45,116 nt of DNA from DATAEK01 sp036258055 (GTDB lineage Bacteria > Acidobacteriota > Vicinamibacteria > Vicinamibacterales > 2-12-FULL-66-21), in NCBI GenBank assembly GCA_036258055.1, contig DATAEK010000219.1:1-45116 (forward strand), written 5' to 3'. The position numbers and the translations under genes were made by a program. Below the pieces are notes generated by a model. The model worked only from the letters and a program-made list of their open reading frames with translations, had not been told where the DNA came from and searched no databases. Below, piece by piece: positions 16,235 to 24,875 of this stretch. Each line of letters begins with the position of its first letter. Position 1 is the stretch's first letter.

Positions 16235-16243
16235 ATGGTAGAG

Positions 16244-16285
16244 GGCAAATGGCAAATGGCAAATGTCCAAGGGCAAAGGGCCTTG
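16244..16285. repeat. 7-bp-period repeat, GGCAAAT type
   Basis: GGCAAAT x3, then GTCCAAG, GGCAAAG and GGCCTTG in exact 7-bp phase, in the 325-bp gap between ileS and the lectin-like gene. The unit is unrelated to the CTGTCCG tract but has the same period. Confidence 0.9.
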
Positions 16286-16392
16286 GCACCGGGCCGGCAG
16301 GATGCTCTGAAACCAAGAGCAGCGGATCACAAATCTTCTGAAAGCAGACAGCCGCTACTAACCAGCGGCGCGAGCGAGCAGCCTTGAGCTGC

Positions 16393-16492
16393 GTGCCCGG
16401 GGGTGGGGCCCCAGGCACACTGAGTAAAGAGCGCTGGCAGGCGCTGGGGTGGGGCCCCAGCGCAAACCAAGAAAAGCTGGGCCCCCACCGCC
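16393..16492. repeat. cluster of GGGGTGGGGCCCC hairpins
   Basis: Three related units follow the lectin-like gene on its strand: 16393-16418 (GTGCC...GGCAC outer stem), 16441-16463 (perfect 9-bp stem GCGCTGGGG / CCCCAGCGC with TGGGG loop) and 16476-16492 (inverted, partial). On the minus strand the last is followed by CTTTTCTTGG and the middle by CTCTTTACTC, so they plausibly form its terminator. Confidence 0.7.
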
Positions 16493-16506
16493 AACCAAAG
16501 AGCTGC

Positions 16507-17334
16507 TTACTGCCGTCGGACCGTCACCTGGAACGATCCTTCGTTGTCCCCCACGTTGCCGTCGTTGACGCCGACGAAGAGTTGGCCCGCATTCGCCATG
16601 CGGACGGTGTTTCTCTCGCCGATGAGGAACGGTGCACCGTTGCCGACCCGCCCGATGAGCGCGCCGGCGGGAGCGTTGGCGAGGGGTGCACCCGGCGCGA
16701 CCTGTTGAATGCCGGCCGGCGAGATGGGCGGATTGCCCGGGCCGCCGATTCGGATCTCGCCGCTCGCCTCGAACGTCACCGTGTCGCCGCGGCGCACGAT
16801 GACGCCGGTTGACGTCCACGCCTGCTTCGGATTGACGTTGATGCCCTGACCGGAACCGCCACCGGTCTCTCCGGATCCACCACCGCCGGGTGCTGTGTAG
16901 CCCGCGAAGTACACGCGCGCCACTTCGTTGACGTTCATGCGCCGCTCGTCACCGCCCTCCGTGCGGAAGATGACGAGATACGGCGAGGACTCATCGCCTC
17001 GATTCGTGTGTCCGAGCTCGATAACCTGTCCTTTGAGGATGTTGCCGCTGCGCAACACTACCGCTTCCTGCGATCCGCTCAACCGGGGATCGACATCGGC
17101 GCTCCCGCCGAAATCGACGTAGGCGACCTGATCGACCGGCAGTCGCGGCTCCTCGGACTGGCTCGTTCGAACAACCACTTCACGGCGATCCGTGCGGTAC
17201 CACAGATTTCGGCCTGTGTAGCGTTGCCCGGACTTCATGACCACTGTCGAGGTCATCTGAGCGCTGGACGAGGCCGGCAACATGGCCACCGCCAGTCCAA
17301 GAGCAACAGCCCATATCGACGTGTTGCGGATCAT
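16507..17334 (-). CDS. secreted protein with duplicated N-terminal module and PA-IL/LecA-like domain
   Basis: 275 aa from ATG 17334, with GGGAGGG upstream. Signal peptide 1-25 (MIRNTSIWAVALGLAVAM...SSAQ). Then two related modules: residues about 26-75 (VVMKSGQRYTGRNLWYR...PVDQVAYVDF) and 84-145 (VVLRSGNILKGQVIELG...NVNEVARVYF), which look like an internal duplication. A Gly-rich linker follows (GGGGSGETGGGSGQG). The C-terminal 110 residues (WTSTGVIVRRGDTVTFEASG...LIGRVGNGAPFLIG...LFVGVNDG) match the pattern of LecA/PA-IL-type carbohydrate-binding domains, suggesting sugar binding outside the cytoplasm. Ligand unknown. Divergent from the M16 pair. Confidence 0.78.
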   Translation of the reverse strand: MIRNTSIWAVALGLAVAMLPASSSAQMTSTVVMKSGQRYTGRNLWYRTDRREVVVRTSQSEEPRLPVDQVAYVDFGGSADVDPRLSGSQEAVVLRSGNILKGQVIELGHTNRGDESSPYLVIFRTEGGDERRMNVNEVARVYFAGYTAPGGGGSGETGGGSGQGINVNPKQAWTSTGVIVRRGDTVTFEASGEIRIGGPGNPPISPAGIQQVAPGAPLANAPAGALIGRVGNGAPFLIGERNTVRMANAGQLFVGVNDGNVGDNEGSFQVTVRRQ

Positions 17335-17462
17335 ATGTGTGCCCTCCCAAGAGAAATCGGCCCCGATCATACTGTGGCAGCTCGTCCAAACGGTGGCAGT
17401 GGAGCCAACCGTTCAGTTAGAAAGACCGACTCGAGCTGCCCATCCGCTTCAACCCACCGCAA

Positions 17463-17468
17463 TATAAT
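17463..17468 (+). promoter_or_regulatory. -10 box of a probable leaderless transcript (M16 operon)
   Basis: Consensus TATAAT, then exactly 6 nt, then the GTG start at 17475. RNA polymerase would start at or within a base of the start codon. No -35 match 16-18 bp upstream. Confidence 0.6.
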
Positions 17469-17474
17469 TGCCAA

Positions 17475-18788
17475 GTGGGTGCCTCGGAGCTTCTGCCAGC
17501 AGCGTTGTCGCGACGCACCCGCCTCTCGAACGGTCTCGCCGTTATCACTCATCCAGTGCACACCGCGCCGCTCGTCTCGGTCTGGTGCTGGTACCGCGTC
17601 GGATCGCGCGACGAGGGCCCCGGACTGACCGGCGTCTCCCACTGGGTCGAGCACATGAACTTCAAGGGAACGACCAATATCCCGCGCGACCAGATGAAAG
17701 GGATCGTCGAGAAGTTCGGCGGGACCTGGAACGGCTACACCTGGCTCGACCAGACGACGTATCTCGAGACCGCGGGACGGGATGCGCTCGATCAGATGCT
17801 CTTCATCGAAGCGGAGCGAATGGCCAACGGTCTGTACGAGCCCGAGGATTGCGAGTCCGAACGCACGGTTATCATCTCCGAACTGCAGGGCAGCGAAAAC
17901 GATCCCGAACAACTCCTGGACACCGAAGTCACCGCGACGGCGTTTCGCGCGCACACGTATCGGCATCCGACGATCGGCTGGATCGACGATCTGAAGACGA
18001 TGACGCGCGAGGATCTCTACAGCCACTATCGCCGCTACTACGTTCCATCGAACGCCACGCTCGTGGTTGTCGGTGACGTCGAAGCCGAGGATGTGCTGGA
18101 ACTGGCGGAACAGAAGTTCGGAGGGATTCCCGGTGGCGAACAGCCCCACCGTCCGCGCATCGTCGAGCCGGAGCAGGTCGGAGAGCGACGCGTCGTGCTC
18201 GAGCGGCCCGGATCGACCGCGTATTTGAAGGCGGTCTGGCGTGCGCCAGCCGTGACGGAACCGGATTTCCTGCCGATGCTCGTCCTCGACGCAGCGCTGA
18301 CCGGCGCCAAAGGGCTGAACATCTGGTCCAGCTTCCGTGGACCTGCACCCCAACGAAAGGCGCGTCTATACACCGCGCTCGTCGAACGCGGTCTCGCATC
18401 CGTCGTCTCGGGCGCGCTCCTGCCGACTGCCGATCCGTTTCTCTATTCGATTTCGCTGATCGCGACCGAGGGCATCGAGCTCGCGAGGTTGGAAGCGGCG
18501 CTGCTCGAGGCGATTGAGCACGTCCGCGAAGATGGGATTACCGAGGCCGAAGCCGCAAGGGCCCGCCGGCAACTGCGAGCGCGGCTTGCCTTTGAAAACG
18601 ACAGCGTCACCAACGTGGCCCACCAGCTCGGCTACTTCGACGTCGTTGCCGGTTCGGGATTCCTCGCGGACGTCCTCACGCGGATTGATGCGGTGACCGC
18701 CGAACAGGTGTCGAAGGTCGCGCGGACCCGGCTTGCGAAAACGTCACGGACCCTCGGCTGGTTCGAGCCCATCGAGCAGGGGTCATGA
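17475..18788 (+). CDS. M16 family zinc peptidase, catalytic subunit
   Basis: 437 aa from GTG 17475. The inverted zinc motif HxxEH is present as H56WVEH60, with the third ligand E136 in SERTVIISELQG, at the spacing usual for M16 (pitrilysin/processing-peptidase) enzymes. M16B halves of this size pair to form the closed chamber that cuts short peptides. No clear signal peptide, so cytosolic as read, although many bacterial homologues are exported. The start is 6 nt from a perfect TATAAT, with no ribosome site. The last codons overlap the next M16 gene (ATGA), implying coupled 1:1 synthesis. Confidence 0.92.
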   Translation: MGASELLPAALSRRTRLSNGLAVITHPVHTAPLVSVWCWYRVGSRDEGPGLTGVSHWVEHMNFKGTTNIPRDQMKGIVEKFGGTWNGYTWLDQTTYLETAGRDALDQMLFIEAERMANGLYEPEDCESERTVIISELQGSENDPEQLLDTEVTATAFRAHTYRHPTIGWIDDLKTMTREDLYSHYRRYYVPSNATLVVVGDVEAEDVLELAEQKFGGIPGGEQPHRPRIVEPEQVGERRVVLERPGSTAYLKAVWRAPAVTEPDFLPMLVLDAALTGAKGLNIWSSFRGPAPQRKARLYTALVERGLASVVSGALLPTADPFLYSISLIATEGIELARLEAALLEAIEHVREDGITEAEAARARRQLRARLAFENDSVTNVAHQLGYFDVVAGSGFLADVLTRIDAVTAEQVSKVARTRLAKTSRTLGWFEPIEQGS

Positions 18789-20059
18789 GCACGACGCTGA
18801 CGCGCGGACTGTCGCCGGTCCGTGCCGCCCTCGACAACGGCGCCGTTGTGCTCGTCCAGCAAACCGCGATTGCTCCGGCGGTCACCATCAACGCTGCCTT
18901 CCGCGCGGGCGGCGTGTACGAGTCGGCCGGTCATCCCGGACTCGCGTTCCTGACCGGGCGTCTGGTCGACCGCGGCACTGAACGCCGGACGGCGGATGTC
19001 ATTGCCGAGGAGCTTGACGACCTCGGTGTTGCCCTCCGAGTCACCGGCTCGCGCCACCTGCTGACGCTCTCGTGCACCTGCCTCGCCGAGGACTTCGATG
19101 CGGTGCTTTCCGTCATCACGGATGTCGGGCGCCGCGCCGTGTTTCCCGAGGCCGAGATCGCGAAACGCCGAGGCGAATCGGTGACGGCCATTCGGCAGGA
19201 CGATGACAACCCTGCGATCCGCGCCGGCGACGCGATGTCACGGTTGTTGTACGGTGTCGATCACCCCTATGGCCGTCCCGCCAAAGGGACCGTGCAGGAT
19301 CTGGAATCGTTCACCCGTGCGGACCTCGTGGGGTTCTATGGCGAACGATTCAGGCCCGCGACGCTCTCCCTCGCCATCGTGGGTGACGTGGTTCCCGAAA
19401 ACGCGATCGCACGGGCGCGGCTCGAACTGGACGATTGGACCGGCGGCGTCGTACCCGAGGCCGCGATTCCGCCGCCGCAGACGGCTTCCGGCCGGAGAGA
19501 AATACGGATCGACATGCCCGGCAAATCGCAAGCCGACATCGCATATGGTTTCGTCGCGATTCGACGGCTCGATCCACGTTACTACGCCTACTGGATGATG
19601 AACCACATTCTCGGACAGTACGGCCTCGGCGGACGTCTGGGCGATAACATCCGCGAGCGTCAGGGCATGGCCTACTACGCATTCAGCAGTTTCGACGCCA
19701 GTGTCGGCGACGGGCCGCTGATGATCCGCGCGGGCGTAGATCCCGCGAATGTCGGGCGCGCGGTCGATGCCATCGACTTCGAGGTCCGCCGCATGGGGAC
19801 CGAGGGACCGACGGCGGAGGAAGTCGACGACACGCGCCGATACCTGATCGGATCCATCCCGCGGATGCTCGAGACGAACGCGAGCATCGCCGTGTTCCTG
19901 CAGACGTCAGAGCAATTCGGGCTTGGAATGGACTTCGATCAACGGCTACCCGAGCACCTGCAGGCGGTCACGCTCGAGCAGGTGCGCGCGGCAGCGGCCG
20001 GCGTCCTCAATCCGGATCAGGCCGCGATCGCGATTGCCGGCCCGCCTGATTCACGATGA
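18785..20059 (+). CDS. M16 family non-catalytic partner subunit
   Basis: 424 aa, overlapping the upstream M16 gene by ATGA. The fold is the same: insulinase-like N-terminal half, then RADLVGFYGERFRPATLSLAIVGD, and the RLGDNIRERQGMAYY segment of the C-terminal half, which carries the R/Y pair typical of the partner subunit. At the position of HxxEH it has GLAFLTGRL, so zinc ligands are missing. This is the usual active/inactive M16B heterodimer, like mitochondrial processing peptidase beta/alpha. It overlaps the next HAD gene by 4 bp (ATGA). Confidence 0.9.
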   Translation: MSTTLTRGLSPVRAALDNGAVVLVQQTAIAPAVTINAAFRAGGVYESAGHPGLAFLTGRLVDRGTERRTADVIAEELDDLGVALRVTGSRHLLTLSCTCLAEDFDAVLSVITDVGRRAVFPEAEIAKRRGESVTAIRQDDDNPAIRAGDAMSRLLYGVDHPYGRPAKGTVQDLESFTRADLVGFYGERFRPATLSLAIVGDVVPENAIARARLELDDWTGGVVPEAAIPPPQTASGRREIRIDMPGKSQADIAYGFVAIRRLDPRYYAYWMMNHILGQYGLGGRLGDNIRERQGMAYYAFSSFDASVGDGPLMIRAGVDPANVGRAVDAIDFEVRRMGTEGPTAEEVDDTRRYLIGSIPRMLETNASIAVFLQTSEQFGLGMDFDQRLPEHLQAVTLEQVRAAAAGVLNPDQAAIAIAGPPDSR

Positions 20060-20733
20060 CGCGCGCGGTCTTCTTCGACGTCGACTTCACGTTGATCTAT
20101 CCGGGCCCCACGTTTCAAGGCACCGGTTATCGGGACTTCTGCGCCCGTCACGGCGTCGTCGTCGACCCCCTGAGGTTCGACGCGGCCGTCGCATCGGCGT
20201 CGTCGCTGCTCGAGGACGACAGCGGTGTGTTCGATCCGGACGTGTTCATCCGTTACACCCGCCGCATCATCGAAGCGATGGGCGGTTGCGGCCCAGCCGT
20301 CGACGCCGCCGCGCGGGACATCTACGACGAGTGGTCGGCGTGCCAGCATTTCTTCATGTACGACGAGGTGCCCGAGGTCCTGCGCGCGCTGCGAGTCGCC
20401 GGTGTGAAGATCGGGCTGATCTCGAACACGCAGCGATGCCTCTCGTCGTTTCAGACACATTTCGCGCTCGAAGGCTTGTTCGATGCGACTCTCTCCTCGT
20501 CCGACCACGGCTACATGAAGCCGCATCCCAGCATCTTCGAGGCCGCGCTCCGGCAGCTCGAAGTCGTTCCGGAGCACGCCATGATGGTCGGCGACAGTCT
20601 GCTCCACGACATTCAGGGCGCACGCCGAATGGGCATGCGTGCAGTCCTCGTGTCACGCTCAGGCCGAACGCTGGACTGTCCGCCGGACGTGCCGGTCATT
20701 CGCACGCTCCGCGAACTGCCGGCCCTCCTGTGA
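20056..20733 (+). CDS. HAD superfamily hydrolase
   Basis: 225 aa, ATG overlapping the M16 partner stop. Motif I FFDVDFTLIY (nucleophile D8, acid D10), motif II LISNT, motif III lysine in YMKPHPSIF and motif IV VGDSLLHDIQGA are all in place, so an active phosphatase is expected. The cap between motifs I and II is helical (C1 type), as in haloacid dehalogenase and phosphoglycolate phosphatase. The second position of motif I is unusual (DVDFT rather than D.DGT). Substrate not predictable. Third gene of the operon begun at 17475. Confidence 0.88.
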   Translation: MTRAVFFDVDFTLIYPGPTFQGTGYRDFCARHGVVVDPLRFDAAVASASSLLEDDSGVFDPDVFIRYTRRIIEAMGGCGPAVDAAARDIYDEWSACQHFFMYDEVPEVLRALRVAGVKIGLISNTQRCLSSFQTHFALEGLFDATLSSSDHGYMKPHPSIFEAALRQLEVVPEHAMMVGDSLLHDIQGARRMGMRAVLVSRSGRTLDCPPDVPVIRTLRELPALL

Positions 20734-20761
20734 TCTGCCTGTCGCTGCGCCGCAAACGATC

Positions 20762-21592
20762 GTGATCATCCGTCCTCTCGCAACCATCGACGAATGCCGG
20801 CAGGTTGCCGAGCTCGAACGCATCGTCTGGGGCTACACCGATGCCGAGGACGTCGTTCCGCCACCCGTTCTCATCGTATCGACCAAGCGCGGCGGCATCC
20901 TGCTGGGCGCGTTCGACGACGCCGGGCTGATGAAAGGGTTCGTGTACTCGATCCCGGGGATCAAGGACGGACGGCTCGTCCAATGGTCGCACATGCTCGG
21001 GGTCGTGCCCGACGCCCGCGACTCGGGTCTAGGCGCGACGCTGAAGCTCGCGCAGCGTGACGCAGCCCTCGCGATGGGTATCGACCTCATCGAGTGGACC
21101 TACGATCCATTGCAGGCGATGAACGCCCACCTGAACTTCGCGAAGCTCGGGGTCGTGGTGGAGGAGTACGAGGAGAACATTTACGGCGAGTCGAGCAGCC
21201 CGCTGCATCGGGGGACGCCGACGGATCGATTCGTGGCGGAGTGGCGTCTGCGCGAGCCACACGTCGAGCGACGCATTGCCGCGATTGGAAAACCCACCGT
21301 TCGCGATAGCACGGTGGCCTCCGCTCCGGTCGTCAACACATCCAGGCTCGAGGGTGAATGGCTCGCCCCAGCTGCAGGCAATCTGTCGCTGGGCGAGCGC
21401 CGAGTCCTGGTCGAGATTCCCGTCGGCTTCGGCGACATGCAGCAGCGCGATCCTGCGCGTGCCCTCGAGTGGCGGTTGGCGACCCGCGCAATCTTTCAGG
21501 CGTACTTCGCCCGCGATTACCGAGTCGTCGACTTTTTTCTCTCGCGCGAAGCGAAACGTGGACACTACCTGCTGTCACAGCGGACCGTCTGA
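20762..21592 (+). CDS. GNAT-family acetyltransferase-like protein
   Basis: 276 aa from GTG 20762 (VIIRPLATIDECRQVAELE), 28 bp after the HAD stop; the frame is open further upstream, inside the HAD gene, but nothing there looks coding. The first 150 residues have the GNAT core (acetyl-CoA loop region GVVPDARDSGLGATLKLAQR, then IEWTYDPLQAMNAHLNFAKLG), resembling the predicted acetyltransferase group COG3375. The C-terminal 100 residues (EIPVGFGDMQQRDPARALEWR) are a family-specific extension. Cytosolic; acceptor unknown. Probably in the same transcript as the M16/HAD genes and the HIT gene. Confidence 0.8.
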   Translation: MIIRPLATIDECRQVAELERIVWGYTDAEDVVPPPVLIVSTKRGGILLGAFDDAGLMKGFVYSIPGIKDGRLVQWSHMLGVVPDARDSGLGATLKLAQRDAALAMGIDLIEWTYDPLQAMNAHLNFAKLGVVVEEYEENIYGESSSPLHRGTPTDRFVAEWRLREPHVERRIAAIGKPTVRDSTVASAPVVNTSRLEGEWLAPAAGNLSLGERRVLVEIPVGFGDMQQRDPARALEWRLATRAIFQAYFARDYRVVDFFLSREAKRGHYLLSQRTV

Positions 21593-21609
21593 TCACGAGG
21601 AGTACGAGG

Positions 21610-21951
21610 ATGGACTGCCTTTTCTGCAAGATCGTGGCGAAACAGATACCCGCGGCGATCGTGTACGAGGACGATCGGCTGGTCGCGTTCAAAGATATCA
21701 ACCCGCAGGCGCCGACACACGTCCTCGTCGTACCCCGGCGGCACATCGCCACGCTGAACGACCTGGCGAAGGAAGACGACGCGCTGGTGGGTGAGATGGT
21801 GCGGAGAGCGGCGGCGATTGCCCGGGACCATGGCCACGATGCGCGTGGCTACCGGACCGTCCTCAACTGCAACGCCGACGCCGGCCAGACCGTCTTCCAC
21901 ATCCACTTGCACGTCCTCGGTGGCCGCACGCTGACCTGGCCGCCCGGCTAG
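21610..21951 (+). CDS. HIT family nucleotide hydrolase (HinT-like)
   Basis: 113 aa from ATG 21610, with GAGGAG upstream; the frame extends further 5' but homology begins at MDCLFCKIV. Zinc cysteines C3 and C6, and the histidine triad H97-x-H99-x-H101 in FHIHLHVLGGR, are intact. HinT-type enzymes hydrolyse adenosine phosphoramidates and aminoacyl adenylates. C-terminal TLTWPPG is the usual ending. Last gene of the plus-strand group; prmC converges on it 13 bp away with no clear terminator between. Confidence 0.94.
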   Translation: MDCLFCKIVAKQIPAAIVYEDDRLVAFKDINPQAPTHVLVVPRRHIATLNDLAKEDDALVGEMVRRAAAIARDHGHDARGYRTVLNCNADAGQTVFHIHLHVLGGRTLTWPPG

Positions 21952-21964
21952 GGGGGAGACCGGA

Positions 21965-22843
21965 TCAGAGAACAGAGATCTGAGCCCTGGGCCGCTCGAG
22001 GACGGCGGTGCGCGGGATTCCCTGGAGATCGGGGGCGAGCACCGCGACCGCCCAGCCCGTTTCGGCGGCAAGCCTGACGATCGCCGGTGCCTGCCCGAAA
22101 CCGAATTCAACGACGAGCAGCCCGCCCGCCGCCAGGTTGGCAGATGCTGACTCGAACAGCCGTCGAATGACGCTCAAGCCATCGTCGCCCGCGAAGAGCG
22201 CTTCTTTCGGCTCGAAAGACACGACCTCGGGCTGGAGCTGCCCGGCGTCGGCTGTCGCGACGTAGGGTGGGTTGGACACAATGAGGTCGGCGGCCTCGCG
22301 AATTCCCGTGAGCAGGTCCGCGTGCACGAAACGAACGCGATCGGCGACGTCGTGCCTCTGCGCATTGCGCGCCGCGACGGCGAGCGCCCGCTCCGACTGA
22401 TCGGTGGCGACGACCTCAGCTTGCGCGACCTCTTTTGCGAGTGACACGGCCAGGCAGCCGCTGCCGGTTCCGACATCGATGACCCGTCGATACGGACGCG
22501 TAGGATCGGCGCGCGCCAGAGCCTGCTCGACGATGATCTCCGTCTCAGGTCGCGGGATGAGGACGTCGGGGCTGACTTCGAAGTCGAGTCCCCAGAACTC
22601 GCGGTGCCCGGTGATGTACGCCACGGGCTCGCGTGCGGTTCGCCGTTCGATCAGCGAAGTGAACCGGGCGTCGAAGTCGGACGGCGGCGGCTCTGCGGAG
22701 TGGATGAGGAATGTGGCGCGGTCCCAGCCGAGGACGTGCCGCGCGAGCACTTCGGCGTCGAGCGCGGCGTCTTCCGGAGACAGGCCCGCGCTGACGAGCG
22801 AATGCCGCGCTGCGGCGATCCGCTCGTGCAGTGGCCGATCCAT
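21965..22843 (-). CDS. prmC: release factor glutamine methyltransferase
   Basis: 292 aa. N-terminal helical substrate domain (about 1-85), PRPETE (98-103), SAM-binding DVGTGSG (123-129) and catalytic NPPY (191-194). It methylates the glutamine of the GGQ motif in RF1 and RF2. Its gene starts 8 bp after the stop of prfA, its substrate, the classic prfA-prmC arrangement. ATG 22843. The C-terminus ends with EFGFGQAPAIVRLAAETGW, as usual. Confidence 0.96.
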   Translation of the reverse strand: MDRPLHERIAAARHSLVSAGLSPEDAALDAEVLARHVLGWDRATFLIHSAEPPPSDFDARFTSLIERRTAREPVAYITGHREFWGLDFEVSPDVLIPRPETEIIVEQALARADPTRPYRRVIDVGTGSGCLAVSLAKEVAQAEVVATDQSERALAVAARNAQRHDVADRVRFVHADLLTGIREAADLIVSNPPYVATADAGQLQPEVVSFEPKEALFAGDDGLSVIRRLFESASANLAAGGLLVVEFGFGQAPAIVRLAAETGWAVAVLAPDLQGIPRTAVLERPRAQISVL

Positions 22844-22851
22844 GCTGGCGA

Positions 22852-23928
22852 TCAGGCGGTCGATTCGGTCTCGGTGACTTCCTTGAGCTTCTCGGACTGG
22901 AAGAACGTCACGGCCTGATCGATGAGCGACCCGATGTCTCCATCGAGCGCCTGATCGAGCTGATACATCGTGAAGTTGATGCGGTGGTCCGTGATGCGAT
23001 TCTCGCGGAAGTTGTAGGTCCGGATCTTCTCGGAACGTTCGCCCGTGCCCACCTGCGTCCGGCGATCCTTGGCGATGGCTTCCTGCTGCTTTCGCATCTC
23101 CATCTCGTAGAGACGCGACCGCAGGACTTTCATGGCTTTTGCGCGGTTCTTGATCTGCGACTTCTCGTCCTGCTGCGAGACGACGAGGCCGGTCGGGATG
23201 TGGGTGATCCTGACGGCGGAGTAGGTCGTGTTGACGCTCTGACCGCCAGGTCCGCTCGAGCAGAACGTGTCGACGCGAAGGTCCTTGGCGTCGATGTGGA
23301 TGTCCACTTCCTCGGCTTCGGGCAGCACCGCGACGGTGGCCGTCGACGTGTGGATGCGCCCGCTCGCTTCGGTCACGGGGACGCGCTGGACGCGATGCAC
23401 ACCGCTTTCATACTTGAGCCGGCTGTACACGTTCCGTCCCTCGATGAGCGCGATGACCTCCTTGACTCCGCCGCCGGTGGAATCGCTCATGTTGAGCACT
23501 TCCAGCCGCCAGCCCTGGCGCTCCGCGAACCGGGAATACATGCGGAACAGGTCTCCAGCAAACAGCGCCGCTTCGTCTCCACCAGTCCCGGCGCGGATTT
23601 CGAGGACGACGTTCTTCTCGTCGTTCGGATCCTTCGGAACGAGCAGGATCTTGAGCTGGGCGTGCAGATCATCGCGGCGGGTCTCGAGCGTCCTCAGCTC
23701 TTCCTGCGCGAGCTCCCGCACGTCCGGCTCTTTGAGGAGCTCGGTGGTCGTGGCGATCTGGGTGACGACCTCCTTGTACTCGCGGAACGCGTCGACGAGC
23801 GGCTGCATTTCGGAGACGCTCTTCGAGTGCGTGCGGAACTTCGCCGTGTCCGCCTGGATGGCCGGGTCGGCCATCTCCGCCATCAGTTGGTCGTATTTCG
23901 CCTCTACGGCGGATAGTTTGTCGAACAT
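22852..23928 (-). CDS. prfA: peptide chain release factor 1
   Basis: 358 aa. PVT at 184-186 is the PxT tripeptide that reads UAA and UAG, marking RF1 rather than RF2 (SPF). GGQ at 228-230 catalyses peptidyl-tRNA hydrolysis. Genomes that read UGA as selenocysteine have RF2 as the competitor, which is relevant because tRNA-Sec is in this window. ATG 23928. The 127-bp region upstream is almost entirely 7-bp-period repeat, so its promoter lies within or beyond that tract, or transcription reads through from moaD. Confidence 0.97.
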   Translation of the reverse strand: MFDKLSAVEAKYDQLMAEMADPAIQADTAKFRTHSKSVSEMQPLVDAFREYKEVVTQIATTTELLKEPDVRELAQEELRTLETRRDDLHAQLKILLVPKDPNDEKNVVLEIRAGTGGDEAALFAGDLFRMYSRFAERQGWRLEVLNMSDSTGGGVKEVIALIEGRNVYSRLKYESGVHRVQRVPVTEASGRIHTSTATVAVLPEAEEVDIHIDAKDLRVDTFCSSGPGGQSVNTTYSAVRITHIPTGLVVSQQDEKSQIKNRAKAMKVLRSRLYEMEMRKQQEAIAKDRRTQVGTGERSEKIRTYNFRENRITDHRINFTMYQLDQALDGDIGSLIDQAVTFFQSEKLKEVTETESTA

Positions 23929-23933
23929 AGCTC

Positions 23934-24041
23934 AGTCGATAGTCGTTAGTCGTGAGTCGACAGTCAGTCGACAGTCAATCGTCAACGGTGAATCTCAATC
24001 GGCGCCTGCGGAAAGCCCACAGCAGACAGCCCACAGCGATC
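23934..24041. repeat. two 7-bp-period repeats, AGTCGNN and AGCCCAC types
   Basis: AGTCGAT, AGTCGTT, AGTCGTG and AGTCGAC in register, then AGTC/AGTCGAC variants to about 23983. A second block at 24014-24041 reads AGCCCAC, AGCAGAC, AGCCCAC, AGCGATC. Both fill the gap between moaD and prfA. Confidence 0.88.
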
Positions 24042-24055
24042 CTTGCCGCGCCCAA

Positions 24056-24301
24056 TTACCCTCCCGAAACGGGCGGCAGGAACGCGACCTCGTCGCCATC
24101 CGCGAGCGTCATCGTCAAACGTGCGTACTCTTCGTTGACGGCGCACGAGATCGTTCGCGCATGATCCGCGAGGCCTGGGAACTCCGCGGTGAGCACGTCC
24201 CAGGCGGTGCCGGCGGTCGCGCCCTCAGGGAGTTCGCGCCGAAGATCCGCGGCACCGGCGATCTCGCGCAGCCGCGCGAACAGCCGGATCGTCACGAACA
24301 T
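24056..24301 (-). CDS. moaD: molybdopterin synthase small subunit (sulfur carrier)
   Basis: 81 aa from ATG 24301 (MFVTIRLFARLREIAG). Ubiquitin-like fold, with the obligatory C-terminal diglycine in FLPPVSGG, whose thiocarboxylate supplies sulfur to precursor Z. The start lies 10 bp inside the 3' end of moaE, so the two subunits are translationally coupled. Longer readings of this frame overlap moaE and lack homology. Other moa/mog genes are not in the window; a MocA-like transferase is at 38656. Confidence 0.93.
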   Translation of the reverse strand: MFVTIRLFARLREIAGAADLRRELPEGATAGTAWDVLTAEFPGLADHARTISCAVNEEYARLTMTLADGDEVAFLPPVSGG

Positions 24302-24762
24302 GCGCGCGCGAACGCCGTCGATCGCGCGGCAGCGTCCTCCGGATCCGCGACGGCTCCTTCGATCCAGGTCTCGCCGCCCTCGAAGTGCTCGTGCTTCCAG
24401 ACCGGCGCGATCTGTTTGATCCGCTCGATCGCGTAACGGCATGCGGCAAAGGCATCGGCCCGATGTGCGGAAGCCGCCGCGATGACGACGCTGGCCTCGC
24501 CGATTTCGATCCGGCCGACCCGGTGGTGCATCGCCAGCCTCGTCGACGGCCAGTGCGCGCCAGCCTCGTCAGCAATCCGCCCGAAGGCCCGCTCGGCCAG
24601 CGGCGCATACGCTTCGTAATCGAGCCAGAGCACCCGCCGTCCGCCGTTGTGATCGCGCACGATGCCGACAAACGTCGCGATCGCTCCGGCGTCAGGTCCC
24701 GAGACCAGATTTGCGACCGAAACCGGGTCCAACGGAGCGGATGTGATCGCGAATCGGGACAT
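24292..24762 (-). CDS. moaE: molybdopterin synthase catalytic subunit
   Basis: 156 aa from ATG 24762, preceded by GAGAAAG. Family motifs: AIATFVGIVRDHNGG, LDYEAY, HRVGRIEIGE, and the active-site lysines in IERIKQIAPVWKHE. With MoaD it inserts the dithiolene sulfurs into precursor Z to form molybdopterin. The in-frame extension to 25035 runs through the AGAACC repeat and the thiD gene and is not coding. Located between thiD (upstream, past the repeat) and moaD. Confidence 0.95.
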   Translation of the reverse strand: MSRFAITSAPLDPVSVANLVSGPDAGAIATFVGIVRDHNGGRRVLWLDYEAYAPLAERAFGRIADEAGAHWPSTRLAMHHRVGRIEIGEASVVIAAASAHRADAFAACRYAIERIKQIAPVWKHEHFEGGETWIEGAVADPEDAAARSTAFARACS

Positions 24763-24772
24763 CTTTCTCAGG

Positions 24773-24869
24773 GTTCTAGCAGAACCAGAACCTTGGAACC
24801 CTCGAACCCAGAACCGAGAACTAGAGAACCTTAGAACCTTAGAACCGAGAACCGAGAACCCTAGAACCT
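24773..24869. repeat. AGAACC-type intergenic repeat, 7-8 bp period
   Basis: About a dozen copies of GAACC spaced 7 or 8 bp (GAGAACC, TTAGAACC, CTAGAACC variants) fill nearly the whole gap between thiD and moaE. On the transcribed strand it reads GGTTCT repeats. Read in the moaE frame it has no stop, which produces a false N-terminal extension. Confidence 0.9.
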
Positions 24870-24875
24870 CAAGAA

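Noticed and set aside
16182..16440. T-box riboswitch upstream of ileS
   Set aside because: The predicted ileS leader is only about 6 nt and no T-box sequence or specifier hairpin is present; the hairpins there belong to the end of the lectin-like gene.
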